NCBI GenBank assembly: GCA_051745265.1
Contig: JBNJDW010000100.1
Span: 1-6,880, forward strand
Length of the DNA: 6,880 nt
Direction: 5' to 3'
Origin: JBNJDW01 sp051745265
GTDB taxonomy: Bacteria > Pseudomonadota > Alphaproteobacteria > Micavibrionales > CSBR16-224
Below, in pieces: positions 1 through 5,875 of this stretch (the stretch's first letter is position 1; every line of letters begins with the position of its first letter). The notes under the pieces were generated by a model that worked only from the letters and a program-made list of their open reading frames with translations, searched no databases and had not been told where the DNA came from. A program made the position numbers and the translations under genes.

Positions 1-335
1 TGGCCGGCGCCGACGGCATTGCCGAAGGCATCCCCGAGCCGTTCCGGGACTCGGGCCTGCATATCCTGATCCGTGGTTTTGGCCGGGCGCTCCGCCGTCA
101 GCACGGCGGTGACTTTGTCAATCTCAGGCAATTGACGGGCCGCCATTTCAACCTGCTGGCGCAGATTTTCAAGCGCGGTGCCCTGCGCCGGATCCACCTT
201 CAGCGTGATCATGGCATGACCGTCCTCTATATGGATATCCTCGACCATGCCGGTGGTGACGATATCCGTGCCGGCATCGGGCAGATGAATCGTCTCAAGA
301 GTTTCAATAATCTTTTTTTTTATTTCATTCGACAT
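1..335 (-). CDS. mrp: Mrp/ApbC-family iron-sulfur carrier protein, N-terminal part (runs off left edge)
   Basis: The minus strand reads open from an ATG at 335 to the window edge, giving 111 residues without a stop. The protein starts MSNEIKKKIIETLETIHLPD. Residues about 4-75 look like the MIP18/DUF59 domain that precedes the ATPase in bacterial Mrp/ApbC proteins: an N-terminal helix, then the strand pattern DIVTTGMVEDIHIEDG, then a helix and the strand IDKVTAVLTAE. A polar linker follows. The P-loop NTPase domain that would carry the Fe-S cluster and the deviant Walker A motif must lie outside the window, so the family call rests on the first domain and on the alphaproteobacterial neighbourhood. 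A GAGGA ribosome site (plus-strand complement at 345-350) sits about 10 bases before the ATG and supports this start. The gene is divergent from hflK. Known role of the family: ATP-dependent binding and transfer of Fe-S clusters in the cytoplasm. A stand-alone MIP18 protein (SufT-like) is possible but less likely given the linker. Confidence 0.8.
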   Translation of the reverse strand, partial: MSNEIKKKIIETLETIHLPDAGTDIVTTGMVEDIHIEDGHAMITLKVDPAQGTALENLRQQVEMAARQLPEIDKVTAVLTAERPAKTTDQDMQARVPERLGDAFGNAVGAG

Positions 336-390
336 ATATTGTTTTTCCTCACCCGTTGGCCCTTGGCAAATGCAGACAAAACTGCCATTG

Positions 391-408
391 TTGTGAACGC
401 GTTGATAA
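391..408. promoter_or_regulatory. Imperfect palindrome in the mrp/hflK divergent promoter region, possible operator
   Basis: The 18 bases TTGTGAACGCGTTGATAA are symmetric at 14 of 18 positions around a perfect AACGCGTT core at 396-403. The site lies in the 102-base gap between the divergent mrp and hflK starts, 29 bases before the hflK ATG. A GATAAT hexamer at 404-409 overlaps its right edge and could be a -10 element for hflK, but I see no good -35 at the usual distance. A CG-centred palindrome of this type resembles operators of LacI-type repressors. That link is inference and no regulator gene is in the window. Confidence 0.3.
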
Positions 409-437
409 TCATCACATTGATTTAGGAAGACAAAGAT

Positions 438-1661
438 ATGTCAGATAACAGTTCAGGTAAAGGCCCCTGGGGCGGCAAATCCGGTAACGACAGCCCATGG
501 GGCAAGAAACCGGAAAACAATAACGGCGGCGGACCCAATCGCGGTGGCCCCGGCCGGGGCGGACCCGGCGGCGGACGCCCGCCTGAGCCCCCCGATCTGG
601 ATGAATTGATCCGTCAGGCACAGGAACGTCTGGGCGCCTTTTTTGGCGGCGATAAAGGTAACGGCGGCAAAGGTGGCGGCACCCCGCGCAGCGGCGGCAA
701 ACTGCCGATTATTCCCATTATTCTGGTCGCTCTGGTCATTTATGGCCTGACCGGCTTTTTCCGGGTCCTGCCCGAAGAAAACGCCGTTGTCCTGACCTTT
801 GGCGAATGGACCCGCACCAAGGCCGAAGCCGGGCTTGGCTATCATATTCCCTGGCCGATCCAGTCGGTTGAAAAGGTCAATATTACCTTTGAACGCCGTC
901 TTGAAGTCGGTTTCCGTGATCAGGCGCCGCAGCGCGGCTCCACCGGCGGCACCGACCTGCCGGAAGAAAGCCTGATGCTGACCGGTGATGAAAACATCAT
1001 TGATATTGATTTTGTCGTCCTCTGGCAAATCAGCGATGCCGGTAAATATCTGTTTGAAATCAAAGACCCTGAAAACACGATCAAAAAAGTCGCCGAAAGT
1101 GCGATGCGTGAAGTAATCGGCCGGACCCGCCTGCAACAGGCGCTGACCGAATCCCGGGCTGAAATTGAACAAGCGACACAGGATCTGATGCAGACCATGA
1201 TGGATGATTATCAGTCCGGTGTGACCATTAATGATGTTCAGCTTCAACAGGTTGATCCGCCGGGGCCGGTGGTTGATGCCTTTGATGATGTTCAGCGTGC
1301 CCGGGCCGATATGGAACGCGCCCGCAACGATGCCAACGCCTATCGCAATGACATCCTGCCCCGCGCCCGTGGTCAGGCGGCACAGTTGCTCCAGCAGGCC
1401 GAAGCCTATCGTGAGGAAGTCGTCAACCGGGCCTCTGGTGATGCCGAACGTTTCCGCCAGATTCTGGTCGGTTATAATAAGAATCAGGACGTCACGACCG
1501 AGCGAATTTATATCGAAACCCTGGAAAAAATTCTGTCCAATACCAATAAAATCCTGATCGACAGCAGTACCGGTGGCGCCGGCGGCGTATTGCCGTATCT
1601 GCCGCTGGATCAGCTGAAATCAACCACCGGCACAAAGCCCGCCGGACGATCAGGCGAATAA
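438..1661 (+). CDS. hflK: FtsH protease activity modulator HflK (SPFH/prohibitin-family membrane protein)
   Basis: This 407-residue protein has the full HflK layout. Residues 1-88 are a cytoplasmic Gly/Pro/Asn-rich tail with two similar boxes (GPWGGK near 9-14 and SPWGKK near 19-24) and a short helix DLDELIRQAQERLGAFFGG. Residues about 89-110 are one transmembrane segment (PIIPIILVALVIYGLTGFF). The SPFH/Band 7 domain follows from about 110 to 285, starting with LPEENAVVLTFGEWTRT and including GLGYHIPWPIQSVE. Residues about 285-345 form a charged, Ala/Arg-rich coiled coil. The length fits the family. The ATG at 438 is preceded by AGGA at 424-427. Known role: with HflC it forms a large periplasm-facing complex around FtsH in the inner membrane and controls access of membrane substrates. 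It is the first gene of the apparent operon, 43 bases before hflC. A long opposite-strand open frame across it is only a shadow. Confidence 0.96.
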   Translation: MSDNSSGKGPWGGKSGNDSPWGKKPENNNGGGPNRGGPGRGGPGGGRPPEPPDLDELIRQAQERLGAFFGGDKGNGGKGGGTPRSGGKLPIIPIILVALVIYGLTGFFRVLPEENAVVLTFGEWTRTKAEAGLGYHIPWPIQSVEKVNITFERRLEVGFRDQAPQRGSTGGTDLPEESLMLTGDENIIDIDFVVLWQISDAGKYLFEIKDPENTIKKVAESAMREVIGRTRLQQALTESRAEIEQATQDLMQTMMDDYQSGVTINDVQLQQVDPPGPVVDAFDDVQRARADMERARNDANAYRNDILPRARGQAAQLLQQAEAYREEVVNRASGDAERFRQILVGYNKNQDVTTERIYIETLEKILSNTNKILIDSSTGGAGGVLPYLPLDQLKSTTGTKPAGRSGE

Positions 1662-1704
1662 CAGGACATATAAGACAGACATTAAGAAACAAGGATTAAT
1701 CACT

Positions 1705-2583
1705 ATGCAAAAATTATTCGGCGGCCTTGGTATTGCGGCAATCATTACGATCATTATTGCCTCGCAGACTTTATTTATCGTCCCGGAAACCCATCAGGTT
1801 CTGGTGCTCAGGATCGGTGATCCGGTCCGGCAGTATTCAGAACCGGGCCTGAAATGGAAGCTGCCTTTTATTGAACAGGCCAAAACATTCGACACCCGGG
1901 TGCTGGATGTTGATCCGCCGGCCGAACAGGTTATTCTGGCCGACCAGAAACGTCTGGTGATTGACACCTTTGCCCGGTATAAAATTGTCGATATGCTCGA
2001 ATTCCACAAAAGACTGAATTCCGAGGCACAGGCCGAACCACGGTTACGCAATATGATCAATTCAAATGTGCGTTCCCGCCTTGGTAACGTGCCCCTGCAG
2101 GATATTTTATCCGCCAAACGGGCAGCGATCATGGATATGATTCGCGCGGATGTAAATTTGGAAGTGGCCCGTTTCGGTATCGATATTATTGATGTCCGTA
2201 TTGGCCGCGCCGATCTGCCCGAACAGACCAGTCAGGCGATTTATTCGCGGATGCGCTCTGAACGGGAACAGGAAGCGGCTGAATTCCGTGCCCAGGGTCA
2301 GGAGATGTCTCAGGAAATCAAGGCCGGCGCCGATCGTGAACGCACCGTTCTGGTTTCCGAAGCCCAAAGAAAAGCTGAAATCATCCGTGGTGAAGGCGAT
2401 GAAGAATCAATCACCATCTATGCCGATGCCTATGGCGCCGATGAAGGGTTCTTTTCCTTTTACCGGTCAATGGGGGCCTATGAGGAAGCCATCAATACCG
2501 ATAACAGTACATTGGTGCTGACACCGGACAGTGACTTTTTCCGTTATTTCGGACAAGGCCCAACCGGGGAGGCTGCACGCTGA
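1705..2583 (+). CDS. hflC: Protease modulator HflC (SPFH/prohibitin-family membrane protein)
   Basis: This 292-residue protein is the partner of HflK. Residues about 4-26 form an N-terminal membrane anchor (FGGLGIAAIITIIIASQTLFI). The SPFH domain runs from about 27 to 185: VPETHQVLVLRIGDPVRQ, then EPGLKWKLPFIEQAKTFDTR, and a later IDVRIGRADLPEQ strand. Next comes the family-typical MRSEREQEAAEFRAQGQE stretch at about 183-200, leading into a coiled coil to about 235. The end, SDFFRYFGQG, matches the usual HflC C-terminus. The ATG at 1705 has an AAGGA ribosome site at 1691-1695. Length is normal for the family (about 290-330). It forms the HflKC complex that regulates FtsH. The gap to the DUF2065 gene is 50 bases, with no terminator-like hairpin seen. 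Confidence 0.96.
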   Translation: MQKLFGGLGIAAIITIIIASQTLFIVPETHQVLVLRIGDPVRQYSEPGLKWKLPFIEQAKTFDTRVLDVDPPAEQVILADQKRLVIDTFARYKIVDMLEFHKRLNSEAQAEPRLRNMINSNVRSRLGNVPLQDILSAKRAAIMDMIRADVNLEVARFGIDIIDVRIGRADLPEQTSQAIYSRMRSEREQEAAEFRAQGQEMSQEIKAGADRERTVLVSEAQRKAEIIRGEGDEESITIYADAYGADEGFFSFYRSMGAYEEAINTDNSTLVLTPDSDFFRYFGQGPTGEAAR

Positions 2584-2633
2584 TCAGGGTTTGAATAAAC
2601 GTCATATTCTTGCCACATTGAACGGATAAATTT

Positions 2634-2837
2634 ATGATCACAGGCGCTGATATTCTAACGGCTCTGTATTTGATCTGCGTGATCGAAGGTCTTTTATACG
2701 GCTTCTTCCCGGCCAAAATGAAAGAATTTATGGCGCAGGTGTTAAATATGCCGGATCATTATTTAAAAAACTTTGGCCTGGGCATTGCCGCTTTTGGTAT
2801 ATTAATGATCTGGGTCAGACAGATGACCGCGGGATAA
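2634..2837 (+). CDS. DUF2065 family small membrane protein (YjeT-like)
   Basis: This 67-residue protein has two predicted membrane helices, residues about 4-24 (ADILTALYLICVIEGLLYGFF) and about 47-63 (FGLGIAAFGILMIWV), joined by a short polar loop. The loop holds FFPAKMKEFMAQVLNMPDHYLKNFG, which follows the DUF2065 pattern: a Glu-Gly in helix 1, a Pro at the membrane edge, then a Leu/Met-Pro-Asp motif and an (R/N)xFG motif before helix 2. E. coli YjeT, also encoded directly after hflC, has the same plan and size. The function of the family is not known. Its conserved place after hflKC suggests a link with the HflKC-FtsH membrane complex, which is inference. The ATG at 2634 has a weak GGA ribosome site at 2624-2626. 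The DegP/Q gene starts 22 bases after the stop. Confidence 0.9.
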   Translation: MITGADILTALYLICVIEGLLYGFFPAKMKEFMAQVLNMPDHYLKNFGLGIAAFGILMIWVRQMTAG

Positions 2838-2859
2838 AACCGCAAGGAGAAAACAACAG

Positions 2860-4392
2860 ATGAAAATTTCACGACAAACCTCTGGGAGCATATTATCCAT
2901 GACGCACCGTATTGCATTAAAACGGCAAAACCTGTTATCAGCCTTTCTGATTTTGTTCGGCCTTGCCATGGCGCTGCCGGCGCAGGCGCAGAACGCCCCC
3001 GAAAATTTCGCCAATCTGACCGAAGATCTGTTGCCCACCGTGGTCAATGTTTCAACAACACAGGCCATGCCCGAAGTCGGCCCGGAACAGGGACCGGGAC
3101 AGGAGCTGCCGCAATTTCCACCCGGATCGCCGTTTGAAGATTTCTTTCAGGAGTTCTTCGAACGCCACCAAAACAGCCCGCAACAGGCCCCCAGCCGTCC
3201 GGCCTCTCTGGGCTCCGGCTTTGTGATTGATGCCGAAAATGGCTATATCGTCACCAATAACCACGTTATTCGCGATGCCGAGGAAATTAAAATCATTCTT
3301 CAGGATGATTCAACACTGGATGCTGAACTGATCGGCACCGATGACAAAACCGATATTGCCGTGTTGAAAGTCATCACCGATAAAAAACTGGTTGCTGCGG
3401 AATGGGGCGACAGTGATAACGCCCGGGTCGGGTCATGGGTAGTGGCCATTGGTAACCCATTTGGCCTTGGCGGCTCGGTCACTGCCGGGATCGTTTCCGC
3501 GCGCCAGCGTGATATCAACGCCGGACCCTATGATGAATTTATTCAGACCGATGCCTCGATCAACCGCGGCAATTCCGGCGGGCCGATGTTTAACATGGAT
3601 GGTGAGGTTATCGGCGTCAATACCGCCATCTTTTCACCGTCCGGCGGGTCTGTCGGTATTGGCTTTGCCGTGCCCTCCAGTCTTGCCGAAGGTGTCGTCA
3701 ATCAGTTGATCAAATACGGTAAAACCCGCCGCGGCTGGCTGGGTGTCCGTATTCAGGTCGTCACCGATGAAATTGCCGAAAGCCTGGGTCTGGATGAAAC
3801 CCATGGGGCGTTGGTTGCCAGTGTTTCAAAGGATGGCCCGGCCGAGAAAGCCGGCATCAAGGCGGGTGATATCATTCTTGGATTTAATGACAATAAGATC
3901 GATAGCATGCGTAATCTGCCGCGTATTGTTGCCGAAACCGAAGTCGGTAAATCTGCCGAAGTCGAAATCTGGCGCAATGAAAAACGTCAGGACCTGAACG
4001 TAAAGCTCGGGGAACTGGAAGAAGCTGAAGAAAGCGGCATGCTTGATATGCCCGGCCCCGATACGGAGCTGGCCCCTAAAGTTGATGATGTTGCCATTGA
4101 AGAGCTTAACCTGTCTCTGGCCGCCCTGACCCCGCATCTGCGTCAGGCTTATGGTATTGATGAAGACGCCACCGGCGTTGTCGTCACCGAAGTCACACAG
4201 GGCAGCGATGCTTCAGAAAAAGGCCTGCAGGAAGGTGAGCTGATCACTGAAGTTGATCAGGAAGAGGTCACCAGCCCTGAAGATGTCCAGAAACAATTGG
4301 CCACCGCCAAAAAAGAAGACCGGAAATCCGTGTTGCTCTTGCTGTCGCGCGGTGGGGATCTTCGTTTCGTGGCGCTGAAAATAGGCAAGTAA
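2860..4392 (+). CDS. degP: Periplasmic serine endoprotease of the DegP/DegQ (HtrA) family
   Basis: This 510-residue protein starts with a signal peptide: basic residues near 16-22, a hydrophobic core at 25-39 and a likely cleavage after AQA (43). The trypsin-like domain covers about 50-285 and has an intact triad: His135 in VTNNHVI, Asp165 in DDKTDIAVLK and Ser239 in RGNSGGP. A Phe/Gln/Pro-rich insert at about 77-110 corresponds to the LA loop of DegP/DegQ. PDZ1 spans about 290-388 (RRGWLGVRIQ; GPAEKAGIKAGDIIL), an acidic linker follows at 385-412, and PDZ2 spans about 413-508 (SDASEKGLQEGELITEV). Two PDZ domains separate it from DegS. Choosing between DegP and DegQ by eye is not secure, so the symbol is provisional. 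AAGGAG at 2844-2849 supports the ATG at 2860. A second ATG at 2899 (Met14) also has GGGAG 10 bases before it and would give a more standard signal peptide. Known role: degrading and chaperoning misfolded envelope proteins in the periplasm. Confidence 0.94.
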   Translation: MKISRQTSGSILSMTHRIALKRQNLLSAFLILFGLAMALPAQAQNAPENFANLTEDLLPTVVNVSTTQAMPEVGPEQGPGQELPQFPPGSPFEDFFQEFFERHQNSPQQAPSRPASLGSGFVIDAENGYIVTNNHVIRDAEEIKIILQDDSTLDAELIGTDDKTDIAVLKVITDKKLVAAEWGDSDNARVGSWVVAIGNPFGLGGSVTAGIVSARQRDINAGPYDEFIQTDASINRGNSGGPMFNMDGEVIGVNTAIFSPSGGSVGIGFAVPSSLAEGVVNQLIKYGKTRRGWLGVRIQVVTDEIAESLGLDETHGALVASVSKDGPAEKAGIKAGDIILGFNDNKIDSMRNLPRIVAETEVGKSAEVEIWRNEKRQDLNVKLGELEEAEESGMLDMPGPDTELAPKVDDVAIEELNLSLAALTPHLRQAYGIDEDATGVVVTEVTQGSDASEKGLQEGELITEVDQEEVTSPEDVQKQLATAKKEDRKSVLLLLSRGGDLRFVALKIGK

Positions 4393-4395
4393 ATC

Positions 4396-5385
4396 ATGGC
4401 CGGGAATGAAGATGCACTGCCGCATGACATTCCCGGCGCCCTGGACGCACCCGGTCAGCCGGTGATTATCATTGGCGGGCCGACGGCCTCCGGCAAATCG
4501 GGTCTGGGGCTTGCCTTTGCCCGGCAGTATGACGGTGTAATCATCAATGCCGATTCCATTCAGCTTTATAATGCCCTGCCCACCCTGACCGCTCATCCCG
4601 CCGCCGTTGAACAAGCTCAGGCCCCGCACCGGCTATACGGTGTTCTGGATCCGGATCAACAGGCCGATGCCCGCCAATGGCGCGACTGGGCACTGGCCGA
4701 AATCGACAGGGCGCAACAGCAGAATAAACTGCCGATCATTGTCGGCGGCAGCGGCTTTTATATCAAAGCCCTGCTTGAAGGGCTCAGCCCCATTCCTGAT
4801 ATTCCTGATGACCAGCGCCGCGCCGTGATCAAATCCTGCGAACAGCTGGGTTTTGAACAATTCTATGCCGAAAGCTGCGCCCGCGATCCCAAAATCGCCG
4901 GGTTAACCGATCCGCAAAATCCCCAGCGCGTCATGCGCGCCCGTGAGGTTTTCGAGGCCACCGGCAAAAGTCTGCTTGACTGGCAAAAAATCCCAAAATC
5001 GGGCCCGCCCGCGCATTTGCGGTTTTATACCCTCACTGTTCTGCCGCCGCGCGATGTTCTGTATGAACGCTGTAACACACGGTTTGAACAGATGTTTGAT
5101 AATGGCGCGCTTGAGGAAACCGCCGCGCTGAATGCGCAGATCAAGGCCGGCACCTATGCCGCTGATGCGCCGGTGACCAAGGCCATCGGCTTTAGCGAGA
5201 TCACAAAATATCTGAATGATGAAACCAGCCGCGCCGCGGCCATTGCCAGCGCCGCGCAGGCCACCCGCAATTACGCCAAACGCCAGTCGACCTGGTTTCG
5301 CAATCAGATCAAGCCGAATTTCCGTTTTGATCCGATTGAGGACACAGGCCCGCTGTTCACCGCTTTCGAGACCTGGCGCAGCTGA
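4396..5385 (+). CDS. miaA: tRNA dimethylallyltransferase MiaA (tRNA A37 isopentenylation)
   Basis: MiaA moves a dimethylallyl group from DMAPP to N6 of A37 in tRNAs that read codons starting with U. The 329-residue length is normal (about 300-330). The P-loop GGPTASGKS is at 27-35. Next come NADSIQLY at 51-58, with the conserved catalytic-base Asp53, and PHRLYGVLDP at about 77-86. The substrate-channel motif is GGSGFYIKAL at 117-126, where most members have GGTG, so the catalytic Thr is a Ser here. DPQNPQRVMRAREVFEATGKSL is at about 162-183, and the C-terminal KRQSTWFRNQ motif is present. The P-loop starts near residue 27, so there is an extra lead of about 20 residues compared with many homologues. 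No later ATG lies before the P-loop, which supports this start. It begins 3 bases after the protease stop with only a weak AGG ribosome site, so translational coupling is likely. It ends 12 bases from the stop of the converging hypothetical gene. Confidence 0.96.
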   Translation: MAGNEDALPHDIPGALDAPGQPVIIIGGPTASGKSGLGLAFARQYDGVIINADSIQLYNALPTLTAHPAAVEQAQAPHRLYGVLDPDQQADARQWRDWALAEIDRAQQQNKLPIIVGGSGFYIKALLEGLSPIPDIPDDQRRAVIKSCEQLGFEQFYAESCARDPKIAGLTDPQNPQRVMRAREVFEATGKSLLDWQKIPKSGPPAHLRFYTLTVLPPRDVLYERCNTRFEQMFDNGALEETAALNAQIKAGTYAADAPVTKAIGFSEITKYLNDETSRAAAIASAAQATRNYAKRQSTWFRNQIKPNFRFDPIEDTGPLFTAFETWRS

Positions 5386-5397
5386 CCTGGCCAGGGT

Positions 5398-5778
5398 CTA
5401 AGGCCGCGGCCGCGGCGGCGGACGGTCATAAATATAATTAAAATAATCACGGGCAACGAAATATTTTGTGAAAAATAAATCCCGATTCCGGCCGCGTATG
5501 GCAATACTGATATCCGGGCGGGTTGTTGTTTTAACCTTAATCAGCGCATTGATAATCATCCGCGCTTCGGCGTCTTTCAAACGCTCGGGACGTAAAGATT
5601 TTAGGAGCAAATCACTGTTTTCCAGGATCAAATAGCCATTCTCGGGCACTTTTTTGATCAGTTTATTGACCTTTTTTTCAGTCCCGGCGACCGTTTCACT
5701 GGCCAGCGCCGTGACATCAAAACTCAGCGCATTTCTTTTGCAAGCTTCTTTAAACTTCTTACGCGCCCCACCTTTCAT
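5398..5778 (-). CDS. Small, strongly basic hypothetical protein, unrecognised
   Basis: I do not recognise this protein. From the start chosen here it has 126 residues. It begins MKGGARKKFKEACKRN, has a Lys-rich helix (TEKKVNKLIKKV), a middle part PENGYLILENSDLLLKSL, then IRGRNRDLFFTKYFVARDYF, and ends with a Pro/Arg tail, DRPPPRPRP. By my count it has about 28 Lys/Arg against 14 Asp/Glu, so it is very basic. There is no signal peptide, no clear membrane segment and no Cys/His metal site. Coding potential is supported by mostly sensible codons and a mixed, folded-looking composition, but the DNA is more AT-rich than its neighbours. The frame stays open to an ATG at 5850 (150 residues), but that ATG lacks a ribosome site and the extra codons include GGA, ACT and AGG, which the neighbouring genes use little. 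The ATG at 5778 has AGGA 8 bases upstream. It lies just downstream of aroA on the same strand. A basic nucleic-acid or ribosome contact is possible, but this is only inference. Confidence 0.6.
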   Translation of the reverse strand: MKGGARKKFKEACKRNALSFDVTALASETVAGTEKKVNKLIKKVPENGYLILENSDLLLKSLRPERLKDAEARMIINALIKVKTTTRPDISIAIRGRNRDLFFTKYFVARDYFNYIYDRPPPRPRP

Positions 5779-5780
5779 AT

Positions 5781-5790
5781 CTTCCATCCT
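5781..5790 (-). promoter_or_regulatory. Ribosome binding site deciding the start of the basic hypothetical gene
   Basis: On the minus strand the bases read AGGATGGAAG. AGGA is followed by 8 bases and then the ATG at 5778, a good Shine-Dalgarno spacing. The longer alternative start at 5850 is preceded by CTTCTGCACAT, which has no such site. An ATG inside the motif (5787-5785) is too close to any ribosome site to be favoured. Confidence 0.5.
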
Positions 5791-5875
5791 ATGAAAAATA
5801 TTAATAATGAGAGTATCATTCCCTGAAATAAGGGTTTTGTCAATTCCCATATGTGCAGAAGGGCTTTAGGTTCTG

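Noticed and set aside
132..425. 97-residue plus-strand open frame
   Set aside because: It runs opposite to the Mrp MIP18 domain and across the promoter region, has no good ribosome site, and its translation has no family features.
438..700. Repeated GGC/GGT-rich stretch at the start of hflK as a possible DNA repeat
   Set aside because: It encodes the Gly-rich cytoplasmic tail normal for HflK and has no regular unit length.
453..1247. 264-residue open frame on the minus strand
   Set aside because: It lies fully inside hflK, whose protein matches its family along its whole length. The frame is a shadow of GC-biased codon positions and has low-complexity Ala/Gly/Phe content.
5546..5560. GCATTGATAATCATC, nearly the same as GCGTTGATAATCATC at 399-413
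   Set aside because: The 14 of 15 match lies inside codons of the hypothetical gene (IINAL), only two copies exist, and it is likely chance.
5821..5838. CCCT-GAAATA-AGGG followed by TTTT, terminator-like on the plus strand
   Set aside because: The stem is only 4 base pairs and no plus-strand gene ends nearby, since miaA stops more than 430 bases earlier.
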